DNA of 64,000 bases from Rummeliibacillus sp963792445 (lineage in GTDB: Bacteria; Bacillota; Bacilli; Bacillales_A; Planococcaceae): assembly GCA_963792445.1 (NCBI GenBank), contig CAWBWO010000021.1:41834-105833 (forward strand). Reading direction: 5' to 3'. Below, one piece after another: positions 9,449 to 18,661 of the stretch (position 1 is its first letter; each line of letters starts with the position of its first letter). A program made the translations under genes and the position numbers. The notes beneath the pieces were generated by a model. That model saw only the letters and a list, made by a program, of their open reading frames with translations. It was not told where the DNA came from and ran no database searches.

Positions 9449-9530
9449 CGCCGTATTACTATGAAGACTTTCACCTATTTGAATAAGGAAACGTCTTTAG
9501 CCATAGCAATATCGGCGTTTTTTAAATAAT
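9449..9530 (+). ncRNA. Long hairpin with T-tract, possible small RNA or terminator-like element
   Basis: In the gap between lgt and ppaX, the arm CGCCGTATTACTATG (9449-9463) pairs with CATAGCAATATCGGCG (9502-9517) with one bulge and one mismatch. Inside, AAGAC (9464-9468) pairs with GTCTT (9493-9497) and TTTC pairs with GAAA. The plus strand then reads TTTTTTAAAT. Both flanking genes are on the minus strand, so a plus-strand terminator would serve no annotated gene. On the minus strand the same stem would sit in the leader of ppaX. No known riboswitch class was recognised. Confidence 0.35.
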
Positions 9531-9636
9531 ATTTTTATTTTTTCTGAATTAATTTAATCTTTTATTTAATTAGAGTAATTGCTTCATCTTACATAATGTC
9601 ACCGATTTTAACCAAATCTATTCAACACTAATTTTC

Positions 9637-10446
9637 CTACTGATCTTTGTAATGAACAGGTGGTTTGATTGTTATACGGCGATAGATGATTAATACCACA
9701 CCTACAATCAAAGCAACTAATGACACAATTTGGGCCATTCGTAAATTTCCAATCAATAAACTATCTGTTCGCATACCTTCGACAAAGAAACGGCCAAATG
9801 AATACCATATTACATATGTTAGGAACATTTCTCCACGTCGCAAGTTTGCTTTGCGGAGTAATAGTAAAATGATTAAACCAACTAAATTCCATAAAGATTC
9901 ATATAAAAATGTTGGATGATGATAGAAACCATTCACATTCATTTGCTCAATTAACCAATTTGGTAGATGAAGTCCTTCTAAAAAGGAGCGATCTACTACA
10001 CCGCCATATGCTTCTTGGTTCATAAAGTTTCCCCAACGCCCTACAATTTGACCAATAATGATAGAAGGAGCAAGTACATCTGCTAATTTCCAGAAACTAA
10101 GTCCTCGCTTCTTACAAAAGATAATCGCTGTAATTACTGCGCCGATTAAAGCACCATGTATGGCAATGCCACCATGCCAGATTTGAATAATCTCACTAGG
10201 ATTTGCTGCATAATATGGCCATTCAAATGTTACATAATATATGCGTGCACAAATAATAGCAATTGGTACAGCCCAAATAAGAAAATCGGTTAATACATCT
10301 TCACTAAATCCTCGTTTTACCATTTCTCGTTGTCCTACAAAGTAGGCAATTACGATCCCACATGCAATGATTATTCCATACCAACGTACTGATATTGGTC
10401 CAAGATCAAATGCAACAGGATTTATAGCCATTAAAATTGAATCCAT
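9637..10446 (-). CDS. lgt: Prolipoprotein diacylglyceryl transferase Lgt
   Basis: Transfers diacylglycerol from phosphatidylglycerol to the lipobox cysteine of prolipoproteins, in the cytoplasmic membrane. It would modify the several lipoproteins in this window (PrsA, cytochrome c, the 36 kb and 39 kb lipoproteins). 269 residues with about seven membrane segments. Family motifs: IWHGGIAIHGALIGA with the essential His, the Lgt signature IIGQIVGRWGNFMNQEAYG and GMRTDSLLIG near the end. It lies 43 bases downstream of hprK. Confidence 0.96.
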   Translation of the reverse strand: MDSILMAINPVAFDLGPISVRWYGIIIACGIVIAYFVGQREMVKRGFSEDVLTDFLIWAVPIAIICARIYYVTFEWPYYAANPSEIIQIWHGGIAIHGALIGAVITAIIFCKKRGLSFWKLADVLAPSIIIGQIVGRWGNFMNQEAYGGVVDRSFLEGLHLPNWLIEQMNVNGFYHHPTFLYESLWNLVGLIILLLLRKANLRRGEMFLTYVIWYSFGRFFVEGMRTDSLLIGNLRMAQIVSLVALIVGVVLIIYRRITIKPPVHYKDQ

Positions 10447-10489
10447 CTTTTATCTGTTACTCCTTTCGCCCATACGACAAACCATCCAA

Positions 10490-11425
10490 TTAGTATTCAT
10501 CATTTGCTTCAATAACACTGTCTAATCTACGCGAAAACTCTTCTGCTGCATTAATGCCTAAGCTTTTTAAGCGATGATTCATTGCTGCGACTTCAATAAT
10601 AACAGATAGATTTCGACCAGGTCGTACTGGAATTGTTAGCTTTGGTAACTCTGTGTCTATAATTTTCATCGTTTCTGTTTCTAAACCTAAACGATCGTAT
10701 GTTTTATCAGGATCCCAAGTCTCTAAATCAATCACAAGTGAAATACGTTTATGTTTTCGCACTGCACTCGCACCAAACAATGTCATAATATCGATAATAC
10801 CGATACCTCGTATTTCAAGCAGATGATTGATTAGTGGTGGAGCATTGCCTACAAGGGTCGTCTCACCTTCTTGACGAATTTCAACGCAATCGTCAGCTAC
10901 TAATCGATGTCCTTTTTTAACAAGCTCCAATGCGGTTTCACTTTTCCCTACACCGCTTTTACCTGTAATTAAAACACCAATCCCATAAATATCGACCAAC
11001 ACACCGTGTACAGCTGTTGTAGGTGCTAAACGACTTTCTAAATAATTCGTCAATAAACTCGAAAAACGTGTAGTTGCTAATTTTGTCGTTAATACAGGTA
11101 CATGATGTTCTTCAGAAGCTACAATCAAGGCTTCTGGAACCTCCATATCATGTGAGATAATTATTGCTGGTGTATCTTGAGAACATAACTTATTCATTCG
11201 ATCGAATTGAACGTCTCGGGACAACATGTCAAAAAATGATAGTTCTGTTTTCCCTAAAAGTTGTACTCGTTTTGCAGGATAATGGGTAAAATAACCCGCC
11301 ATCTCAAGCCCAGGACGTGATATATCGCTCGTTAAAATATGTCGACCGATTCCTTCCTCACCACTTATAAGCTTCAGATTCAATACTTCCATAATATCTT
11401 TTGTACTAACCTGATCCAAAGCCAT
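10490..11425 (-). CDS. hprK: HPr kinase/phosphorylase HprK
   Basis: Phosphorylates and dephosphorylates Ser46 of HPr and Crh, the key sensor of carbon catabolite repression in Firmicutes. 311 residues from ATG 11425 (MALDQVSTKDIMEVL), chosen because AAGGTGG precedes it; an upstream in-frame start at 11461 lacks such a site. The P-loop GKSGVGKS is at residues 155-162, followed by LVADDCVEI. The signature LEIRGIGIIDIMTLFG is present. It heads the hprK-lgt-ppaX-yvoF group. Confidence 0.97.
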   Translation of the reverse strand: MALDQVSTKDIMEVLNLKLISGEEGIGRHILTSDISRPGLEMAGYFTHYPAKRVQLLGKTELSFFDMLSRDVQFDRMNKLCSQDTPAIIISHDMEVPEALIVASEEHHVPVLTTKLATTRFSSLLTNYLESRLAPTTAVHGVLVDIYGIGVLITGKSGVGKSETALELVKKGHRLVADDCVEIRQEGETTLVGNAPPLINHLLEIRGIGIIDIMTLFGASAVRKHKRISLVIDLETWDPDKTYDRLGLETETMKIIDTELPKLTIPVRPGRNLSVIIEVAAMNHRLKSLGINAAEEFSRRLDSVIEANDEY

Positions 11426-11603
11426 CACTCCACCTTCCAAATAACCATAAGATACCAACATTCTATCATAAAGTTATAAGTGGAACACGCAACTTGTAGT
11501 ATTGGAGAGAAAAGATTTATTTGCGTATATTATATATGTATAGTTTTTTAAAATATTTTCACTTTATTTTGTATGTATGAACAAAATCTTAACTCCCAAA
11601 GCC

Positions 11604-11641
11604 AAATAAAAAACTAGCTCTCCCCTCAATGAAAGCTAGTT
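11604..11641 (-). terminator. Rho-independent terminator of the cytochrome c gene
   Basis: Minus-strand arms AACTAGCT and AGCTAGTT around a 14-base loop are followed by TTTTTATTTGG, ten bases after the stop codon. Confidence 0.8.
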
Positions 11642-11650
11642 AGAAAAATC

Positions 11651-12049
11651 TTATTTTTTTTCGGAAAGCCATTTAGCTACTGCGTCTAATTCTGCACCAG
11701 AAACTAATCCAGCAGGCATGTTCCCTTTACCATTTTTCAAAACATTTTTGATTTGATCTTCTGATAAAGTAGAACCGATTTTAGTTAAATTCGGACCAAC
11801 AGCACCTGATAAATCATTACCATGACAAGAAATACACTTTTGTTGTGTCACTGCTTGAGCATCAACTTTTGTTGTCTCGGTAGTTTTTTCTGTTGTTGTT
11901 GCATTATTTGCAGTGTTATCAGTAGTTTCAGTAGTTTTGGTTGTTGTTTCGTTTGTAGCAGTTTCGTTTGTAGCAGTTTTGTTACCACCACCACAAGCAC
12001 CTAAAACTAATGCTGCACCAAAAACACATGCAAGTAGAGCTTTTTTCAT
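11651..12049 (-). CDS. cccB: Membrane-anchored lipoprotein cytochrome c-551 (CccB-like)
   Basis: Small c-type cytochrome held to the outer face of the membrane by a lipid. 132 residues: signal peptide with lipobox ALVLGAC (Cys19), a Thr/Asn/Lys-rich linker of about 45 residues built from repeats such as ATNETATNETTT, then a class I cytochrome c fold. The haem site is CISCH at 72-76 and the probable distal ligand is Met111 in KGNMPAG. The Shine-Dalgarno is AGGAGGG. It probably carries electrons to a terminal oxidase. It is flanked by unrelated genes. Confidence 0.88.
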   Translation of the reverse strand: MKKALLACVFGAALVLGACGGGNKTATNETATNETTTKTTETTDNTANNATTTEKTTETTKVDAQAVTQQKCISCHGNDLSGAVGPNLTKIGSTLSEDQIKNVLKNGKGNMPAGLVSGAELDAVAKWLSEKK

Positions 12050-12308
12050 GATAGACCCTCCTATAAAAAATTTGTAATAACTTACGTTGTAAGTATACCA
12101 AATTCAATAACAAATTAAACCTGACTAATTTAAGATAATTATGACTATTTCATGCCAAATTGACTAGAAAGGGTCATTGTTCTTTTTTATAATTTCATAT
12201 TAGAACACTCATTTTTGGAAATATAGTGATTATTTATCCCTTTTCCAATGGTATTTTATATGGTGTTTTTATGACTTATTACATTTTAATTTTTTGAATC
12301 AAATTTCT

Positions 12309-13541
12309 CTAGTAATATTTATTTGACCATTGATTGGCTACTTTTGAAATTTTAAATACTTTATCTAAACTAAAGTTCAATTCAGTTGCTATATTGTCTA
12401 CCATTATAAAATCCATTCGTTCTATAGCTTTTGTTAATTGCAAATAAGGTTGCATTGCTGTCTTGCCACCTGAGATGGTTTCTACCACTTCATCTGATAA
12501 TGGTAATTGCATTAGAATGCTATTGATTGGTTTGCGTAATAGTGCATCAATCAACGAAAACATGCCAGCTAGAAAATACTCAGATGTATTCCTTACGCCT
12601 CTTTCTCTCGCTAATAATTCACACATTTTCGCACGGCATAAAGAACTTTTCATTAACTCGTCAAAAGCTCCACTTGCATTGTATTTTTGTGATTCTCGAT
12701 AGGTTAATATATGAATCCATCTTTTTAAATCCTCTAAACCTAAATGTAAAATGGCCTGTTTAATTGATCGAATTTTGGATCTTGATCGTTTTGATGAAGA
12801 ATTTACTAATTGCATCAATTTATAAGATAGTGCGACGTCATGCTCGATTCCTTCAGCTATTTGGTCAATATTTGGCTCATCCACACGTAACATTGCAATG
12901 ACTCGATAATACTGCAATAAATTTGCTGATATATCATTTCCTCGAATGATTTGTGGTTGCATAAAAAAGTAGCCTTGGAATAATTTATACCCTTTGTTCT
13001 TTGCATCTTGATATTGTTCCCTAGTTTCCACTTTTTCTGCAAGAAGGGTAATATGAGAAAATTCCTGTTTTACACGTTCTTCAATTTTGCGTCTATCTTC
13101 ATTTGTTGTTATTAAAAAGTCAACTTTAATAATATCTGTATATGTAAATAATTCGTTATAACTCTCGACATCATTTTGCATGATAAAGTCGTCTAAAGCG
13201 ATACGATAACCTTTTTTCTTTAGTTCTTTAATACGTTCTATTAAATCTTTTGTAATCGGTACGTCTTCAAGAATTTCAATGACCACTTGCGAAGGATGTA
13301 AATGGTCAAAAATATCGCTCATTAATAGATTTTCAGTAAAATTTATAAAACATGGTTTACCATTTGCCAATTCTTCAAATCCGATAGAAAATAATGAATT
13401 GATAATTACATCAACTGTTGCTAGGTCTGAATCGATTTCAGAAAATTTGTTTTTATTAATTCCGTTTCTATATAGTAATTCATAAGAGAAAACTTTTTCT
13501 TGGATATTAAAGATTGGTTGCCTACCAATAAAAACCTCCAT
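12309..13541 (-). CDS. EAL-HDOD signalling protein (YuxH family)
   Basis: About 410 residues. The N-terminal half (to about residue 200) is an EAL-type domain, and the C-terminal half (about 205-390) is an HDOD domain (IEHDVALSYKLMQLVNSS). The EAL signature is degenerate: VIEILEDV replaces EAL, although ALDDF, KVDF and LAEKVET remain. It is therefore probably a c-di-GMP-responsive or protein-binding regulator rather than an active phosphodiesterase. ATG 13541 (MEVFIGRQPIFN) follows AGGGGG; a TTG two codons earlier is possible. It is monocistronic. Confidence 0.82.
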   Translation of the reverse strand: MEVFIGRQPIFNIQEKVFSYELLYRNGINKNKFSEIDSDLATVDVIINSLFSIGFEELANGKPCFINFTENLLMSDIFDHLHPSQVVIEILEDVPITKDLIERIKELKKKGYRIALDDFIMQNDVESYNELFTYTDIIKVDFLITTNEDRRKIEERVKQEFSHITLLAEKVETREQYQDAKNKGYKLFQGYFFMQPQIIRGNDISANLLQYYRVIAMLRVDEPNIDQIAEGIEHDVALSYKLMQLVNSSSKRSRSKIRSIKQAILHLGLEDLKRWIHILTYRESQKYNASGAFDELMKSSLCRAKMCELLARERGVRNTSEYFLAGMFSLIDALLRKPINSILMQLPLSDEVVETISGGKTAMQPYLQLTKAIERMDFIMVDNIATELNFSLDKVFKISKVANQWSNKYY

Positions 13542-13788
13542 TTCCAACCCCCTACGCTATTTTAACTAGTATTATAACAGTATTTTCTAAAATATTGTTT
13601 AACTTATTTTGGAAGCATGACTATTTGCTTGGTATTTTATGAAATTAATTAAAAAAACTAAATCGTATTTAATTGAATCCTCGTCATAGAGGGTATTTTT
13701 CCTTCCTTTCATTCATAAAAACTACAAGACGCTTTAATGTTTTTCATGATTAAGTGATTTTACCTGAATGCTTAAGGGGGATTTTGAA

Positions 13789-14565
13789 TTGGAAAATGTA
13801 CTTTTTAAGGAACAGGAACATATTGCTATTGTTACACTCAATAGACCTGAAGCCATGAATGCATTGAATTATGAAATGCTTGAAGATTTATATGATGTTG
13901 TTGAGTCTATTCGTATTAATCCAAGTGTACATCTTGTGATTTTTACAGGTAGCGGTGAGAAGTCTTTTAGTGTTGGGGCTGATTTGAAAGAAAGAAGAGC
14001 TTTATCCGAACAACTTGTTAAGCGTAATCTTAATAAAATAGGAGAATTATTTTCTGCTATTGAAAAATTACCGCAGCCGACTATTGCCTTAATCAATGGC
14101 TATGCTTTCGGCGGAGGGATGGAGTTAGCACTAAGTTGTGATTTCCGGATTGCAGTTGAAGATATTCAGATGGGGCTTACCGAAACGAGCTTAGCCATTA
14201 TTCCTGGTGCTGGTGGTACTCAACGACTTCCTCGTATCATCGGAGAAGCAAAGGCATTAGAACTTATTTTAACTGCGAAACGGATTACTGCGCAGGAGGC
14301 ATTACAGCTCGGTTTGATCACTGCTTACTATTCCAGGTTGAAGATTGAAGAAGGGGTTAAGCAATTTACAAATCGTATACTGTCAAACGGCCCCATTGCT
14401 GTTCAACAAGCGAAATTCGCTATCAAAAATGGGATGAATACAGATTTGCAAACAGGGCTTCAAATTGAACGAAAAGCATACGAAATAACGATTCCAACAG
14501 AAGATCGACTAGAAGCATTGGATGCCTTTGTGAATAAGCGGAAACCGAATTTTAAAGGATATTAA
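13789..14565 (+). CDS. Enoyl-CoA hydratase/isomerase family protein
   Basis: Crotonase-fold protein of about 258 residues. Both hydratase glutamates are in place: GGGMELALSCDFRIA and GLTETSLAIIPGAGGTQRL. The oxyanion-hole stretches are SVGADLKER and INGYAFGGG. It should therefore be a genuine enoyl-CoA hydratase of fatty-acid or branched-chain degradation. TTG 13789 is the likely start because AAGGGGG lies eight bases upstream; an ATG at 13768 overlaps that site and would be badly placed. It is convergent with luxS, with a shared terminator between. Confidence 0.85.
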   Translation: MENVLFKEQEHIAIVTLNRPEAMNALNYEMLEDLYDVVESIRINPSVHLVIFTGSGEKSFSVGADLKERRALSEQLVKRNLNKIGELFSAIEKLPQPTIALINGYAFGGGMELALSCDFRIAVEDIQMGLTETSLAIIPGAGGTQRLPRIIGEAKALELILTAKRITAQEALQLGLITAYYSRLKIEEGVKQFTNRILSNGPIAVQQAKFAIKNGMNTDLQTGLQIERKAYEITIPTEDRLEALDAFVNKRKPNFKGY

Positions 14566-14600
14566 CTGATGTGAATGCTAAAAAAGCCATATCATAAATT

Positions 14601-14652
14601 AAGGGATCTAGCAAAGTGCTCGAATACTTTGCTAAATCCCTTTTCGTTTTTA
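14601..14652 (+). terminator. Terminator between the enoyl-CoA hydratase gene and luxS
   Basis: The arms AAGGGATCTAGCAAAGT and ACTTTGCTAAATCCCTT form a 17-bp stem with one mismatch, followed by TTCGTTTTT on the plus strand. The reverse strand has a weaker T-rich tail (TTAATTTAT), so it may also serve luxS. Confidence 0.75.
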
Positions 14653-14655
14653 CTA

Positions 14656-15120
14656 TTAGTCAGCGAAAATAGTTGCCCATTCATCGCGTTTTGCTAGCAT
14701 TTCTTTTGCTAATTCTTTTGCGCCTTCTAAGCTGTGGCTTGCTGCCCATCCGCATTGCACTTCATTACAAGCAGGTACTTCTGTTGCATTCAACACATCA
14801 TTGAATGTCTTTTCAAGAATATCTAATACTTCTTCGTAATCTGTATGGTTAATAAGTGATAAGTAGAAGCCTGTTTGACAACCCATAGGACTTAAATCCA
14901 CAACATGATCTGTATGATTTCTAATATTTTCTGCCATTAAATGTTCAATTGAATGTAGTGCTGGCATATCCATATGTTCTTTATTTGGTTGTTTGAAACG
15001 AATATCGTATTTATAAACTTCATCTCCGTTCATACCCTTTTTAACTCCTGCAAGGCGAACAAATGGTGCTTGAACTTTTGTATGATCAAGATTGAAACTT
15101 TCTACATTTAATTTTTCCAT
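14656..15120 (-). CDS. luxS: S-ribosylhomocysteine lyase LuxS
   Basis: Cleaves S-ribosylhomocysteine to homocysteine and DPD, the precursor of AI-2, within the activated methyl cycle. 154 residues. The metal ligands His56 and His60 and the base Glu59 are in LHSIEHLMAENIRNH. The catalytic Cys81 is in SPMGCQTGFY, and the third ligand Cys is in ACNEVQCGWAASHSLEGA. The loop between H60 and C81 is short, as in staphylococcal LuxS, which fits a Planococcaceae-type host. It is monocistronic. Confidence 0.97.
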   Translation of the reverse strand: MEKLNVESFNLDHTKVQAPFVRLAGVKKGMNGDEVYKYDIRFKQPNKEHMDMPALHSIEHLMAENIRNHTDHVVDLSPMGCQTGFYLSLINHTDYEEVLDILEKTFNDVLNATEVPACNEVQCGWAASHSLEGAKELAKEMLAKRDEWATIFAD

Positions 15121-15244
15121 TAGGCAAATCTCCTTTATTTCAATTGATACTTCTATTTTAGCATTTTTCCGAAATTTTAGAATCTAAAAGAATATACTAA
15201 TTTATTATTACCGCGTATCATCCCTCGCAACGCTTGAGAGCACT

Positions 15245-15436
15245 GAAAACTATTTTAATCTAATTGGGTTTTAGTTTGAAGTGGAACCGGCTTCGCTTTC
15301 CTACGGGCGAGCGGTGAGTCTCCTCCTTCGTGCGGGGCCTCACCTGTCTCGCTTTTCCCGTGGGAGTCTTCGCTGGTTCCACTTCAATAACATTGGGGAT
15401 ACTAATCTGATTCATAAATTGCAAGTCAAATTTTAG
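15245..15436 (+). repeat. Palindromic intergenic repeat, copy 1 (full length)
   Basis: Core at 15278-15385, bounded by GAAGTGGAACCGGC and GCTGGTTCCACTTC. The inner stem is GGTGAG..CTCACC with GCGAG..CTCGC. Conserved AT-rich flanks (TTTTAGTTT before, GGATACTAATCT and GCAAGTCAAATTTT after) are shared with the copies at 26.4, 45.1 and 48 kb. It lies in the 500-base gap between luxS and the DedA gene, which holds no supported gene. Arm changes are compatible with G-T pairing. Confidence 0.85.
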
Positions 15437-15516
15437 AAAAATGGATTCCAACCCTGTTTCGCTTACAAGTCTTAGGTAATTCTGCAAAAGTAATTGTCCC
15501 TGAACAAAAATTAACT

Positions 15517-15556
15517 ACGAAAAAATCTGCTTTCCAATTTACGAAAAGCAGATTTA
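15517..15556 (-). terminator. Terminator of the DedA gene
   Basis: Minus-strand arms AAATCTGCTTTT and AAAGCAGATTT are followed by TTTTTCG, about 60 bases after the stop. Confidence 0.75.
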
Positions 15557-15617
15557 ACAACTAACACTATATTTCATTATGAGGCTTAATTTGGATAGCT
15601 TGAGACATTCCCTATCC

Positions 15618-16277
15618 TTAAGCTTTCTTCCTTCTTGAACTTATCAATCCAATAACGGCTGGTATTAGTGATACAACTACAATTGCTAAGATTACTGTTG
15701 AGAAGTGATCTCTTATAAATGGAATATTGCCGAAGAAGAATCCACAAAAGACACCAACTAATACCCACAATAAACCGCCAATAATATTGTACGTAATAAA
15801 ATGTGTGTAGCGCATTTTACTTGCCCCTGCAATGAATGGAATAAATGTCCGAATGAAGGGCATAAAACGTGCAAAGATAATGGTTTTTCCACCATGGCGA
15901 TCAAAGAAATCTTGTGCCTTTTGCATACGTTCTTTATTGATCATTCTTCCCAAGAAACTATCTTCAGGAATTGACTTACCTATTTTGTGTCCGATTTCAT
16001 AATTTAATGTATCCCCTAATACTGCTGCGAAAAAGAATACAATGAGGCAAATCCATAAATTTAATCCACCCATTGCTGCTAATGCACCACTTGCAAACAA
16101 TAAGGAATCACCAGGTAAAAATGGCATGATGACCAAACCTGTTTCGATAAATACAATTAAAAATACAATTCCATAAACCCATCCATGATATTGCGCCACA
16201 ATATCTCTTAAATGCACATCAATATGCATGATAAAGTCGATTAACCATCTTATAAAATCCACGATACTCCCACTCAC
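15618..16277 (-). CDS. DedA family (VTT domain) membrane protein
   Basis: Polytopic inner-membrane protein of 219 residues. DedA family members are linked to undecaprenyl phosphate or phospholipid recycling and membrane-potential homeostasis. Family signature pieces are FIETGLVIMPFLPGDSLLFA (residues about 43-62), the conserved acidic Glu in FIETG and Asp in PGDSL, and the FARFMPFIRTFIPFIAG motif with its arginines near residue 138. About five hydrophobic segments are visible. No operon partners. The substrate cannot be assigned from sequence. Confidence 0.9.
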   Translation of the reverse strand: MSGSIVDFIRWLIDFIMHIDVHLRDIVAQYHGWVYGIVFLIVFIETGLVIMPFLPGDSLLFASGALAAMGGLNLWICLIVFFFAAVLGDTLNYEIGHKIGKSIPEDSFLGRMINKERMQKAQDFFDRHGGKTIIFARFMPFIRTFIPFIAGASKMRYTHFITYNIIGGLLWVLVGVFCGFFFGNIPFIRDHFSTVILAIVVVSLIPAVIGLISSRRKKA

Positions 16278-16481
16278 AATCTATATTTTTCTAATTCATC
16301 ATACAGTTTTATTTAATAGCTGTCTTGTATAAGAATCTTTACATTAATATTAACCGAATGAGGAGGAGTAATGTTGCTTTTTTAATCTTAAATTAATAAT
16401 AAGTTTACAATCCATTTACATTAATATGAGGACATTAGTCTTCGTGTTTCTTCTACTACTAAATTTTTTTATTAGTGGTTG

Positions 16482-18455
16482 TTAAAGATACTTTTTAAAC
16501 CATTCAACAATTTGCTCTAAACGTTGTTGTCTTAAATTAGGCATACCTGTTCGTGAAAGATTGTGATCAGCTTTTGGGAAGCGTACAAACTGGGTTACTT
16601 TCCCCATTGATTTTAATGTAATGTATAATTGTTCAGCTTGTTCAATTGGGCAACGGTCGTCATTTTCGCCATGTAAAATCAGTAACGGTGTTTCAATATT
16701 CTTCGCGTATTTCAGTGGTGAATGATTCCACAATGTTTCGGCGTCCCCCATATCTTGGCCAATTTGCCATTTTGTAAAGTAATAACCGATATCCGACACA
16801 CCAAAGAAACTAACCCAGTTAGAGATGGAGCGTTGCGTTACGGCTGCTTTAAAACGGTTTGTATGACCTACAATCCAGTTCGTCATAAAGCCACCATAGC
16901 TTCCTCCTGTCACGCCTAGTCTTGTCTCATCAATCCATTCATTCTGCGTGAGTACATAATCTAATCCAGCCATGATATCTTCATAATCTCCACCACCATA
17001 ATCATTGCGACATGCATCAACAAATTGTTGACTATAACCATGACTGCCTCTTGGATTTACATACAATACACCGTAACCTTGTGCTGCTAAAAGTTGTAAT
17101 TCATGAAAGAATGTATTGGCGTACATCGTATGCGGCCCACCGTGGATTTCAACTACTAATGGATATTTGTTTCCTTCTATATAATTTGCAGGTTTCATAA
17201 GCCATCCATGAATCGTCCAATGATCTTTTCCTTCATATATGATAGGTTGTGGCTTTACAATATTTACATCTTCCAACCAGGCATCATTAAAATGCGTAAT
17301 TTGTTGTCTCTTGTCTTGTGCAATGTCATATGTAAATAATTCACCAGGGAAAACGGGATTACTAATCGCAAGTATTGCTGTATCCCCTTTTCTAGATACA
17401 TCATAACCATAGACATGTTCATCTTCTGGACTCGCCGGATAAATAGCCCCTTCTAACGTTGCATAATATAATCTTACATCACCATAAGTAGATAATTGGA
17501 AGTATAGATCATTTGCTTCCGTCCAAATTAGACTTGGAGCGAATACACCTTGTTGTAAATCTCCCACACAATAATCACCAACTGGTAAATCAAGAGACTC
17601 CGTTAAATTCCAGTTGTAATTATTTTCTATGTCATAGATAAATAGATTTGCATGCCCTGCATTTTTGTATACAAAATCACTACCTTCATATGCAATATAC
17701 TGATCATCTAAAGAAAATACTGCACCGCCAAAATTACCTTCTTCATTTGCTATAATTGTTTCTTTTTTGCTTACAATATCAATCAAAATAATGGGTGAAT
17801 GCCAATCGTTATCTGGATCCTTCGTTCGGTTTACTCCTACTACAAGAGAGCGACCATTATGCGAAATAGCTTGCAGACTGTAGTCATACGTGTCTTTTAT
17901 AAATCGTGATACTTTGCCATTTGAAATAGTTATTTTACCAATCTGACTATAACTTTTCTGTGGCTTCAGACCAACGCCGTTCAATTTATATTGCATGCCG
18001 TCAACTATATAAGCATTTGGAAATTCATCGTTGTTATTTTCTTTTTCATCTGTAAACTCTTTTTCTTCTTGAACGTTAGCTGTAAACCAAATTTCTTCGT
18101 TATTCGGATCCCATAAATATGAATTTACACCATTTGCAAAATTTGTGAGTTGTTTTGCTTCTCCACCTTTTTTCGAAAGAAGGAATAGTTGCTTTTGTTT
18201 ATTTCTTGTGGATAAAAATGCAATTGTTTGTCCATCAGATGAAAAGCTAAGTGCAGAAATTCTTTCTTCACCAAATGTCCATTGGGCTATTTCATTTGAT
18301 TGTAAATCGATATGGATCAAATAAGATAAGTACTTATTTTTGTCTTGATCCATGATGGTACGAATGGCAAGTGCTTCCTGGCCGTCTGGAGACAATATGG
18401 GAGAAGCTACTGAACTTAATTTATATAAGTCTTCTTTTTCAATCGTTTTTTTCAT
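16482..18455 (-). CDS. S9 family peptidase (acylaminoacyl-peptidase type, YuxL-like)
   Basis: Prolyl-oligopeptidase-family serine peptidase of 657 residues. It has an N-terminal beta-propeller (to about residue 390) and a C-terminal alpha/beta-hydrolase domain. The catalytic triad is visible: Ser519 in TGGSYGGFMT, Asp near 599 in LHGENDDRCP, and His631 in PKADHNLSR. The oxyanion-hole motif is VEIHGGPHTMY. No signal peptide, so it is cytoplasmic. It probably degrades short or N-blocked peptides. It is divergent from the amino-acid permease and has its own RBS. Confidence 0.9.
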   Translation of the reverse strand: MKKTIEKEDLYKLSSVASPILSPDGQEALAIRTIMDQDKNKYLSYLIHIDLQSNEIAQWTFGEERISALSFSSDGQTIAFLSTRNKQKQLFLLSKKGGEAKQLTNFANGVNSYLWDPNNEEIWFTANVQEEKEFTDEKENNNDEFPNAYIVDGMQYKLNGVGLKPQKSYSQIGKITISNGKVSRFIKDTYDYSLQAISHNGRSLVVGVNRTKDPDNDWHSPIILIDIVSKKETIIANEEGNFGGAVFSLDDQYIAYEGSDFVYKNAGHANLFIYDIENNYNWNLTESLDLPVGDYCVGDLQQGVFAPSLIWTEANDLYFQLSTYGDVRLYYATLEGAIYPASPEDEHVYGYDVSRKGDTAILAISNPVFPGELFTYDIAQDKRQQITHFNDAWLEDVNIVKPQPIIYEGKDHWTIHGWLMKPANYIEGNKYPLVVEIHGGPHTMYANTFFHELQLLAAQGYGVLYVNPRGSHGYSQQFVDACRNDYGGGDYEDIMAGLDYVLTQNEWIDETRLGVTGGSYGGFMTNWIVGHTNRFKAAVTQRSISNWVSFFGVSDIGYYFTKWQIGQDMGDAETLWNHSPLKYAKNIETPLLILHGENDDRCPIEQAEQLYITLKSMGKVTQFVRFPKADHNLSRTGMPNLRQQRLEQIVEWFKKYL

Positions 18456-18661
18456 ACCATTACTCCCTTTCTTTTACGATTTTAGTAGTGTATTTTCACT
18501 ATAACTTAAGCATATATATACCGTAAAATGTTATAGATTAACATACCTAACAATCTATTCAGAATATTAATACATTTAGTACCTGAATATCATTTTTATT
18601 CTATTCATTTTGTGATACTATAGGGAAGTTAAATTTTTAAAGCATCGAAGGAGTTTTTTTC

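Noticed and set aside
15260..15487. Open frame of 75 codons on the minus strand across palindromic repeat copy 1
   Set aside because: It is made by the repeat itself, has no ribosome site and no family similarity.
16443..16475. Weak stem with T-run downstream of the S9 peptidase gene
   Set aside because: Only a few pairs with mismatches; not convincing as a terminator.
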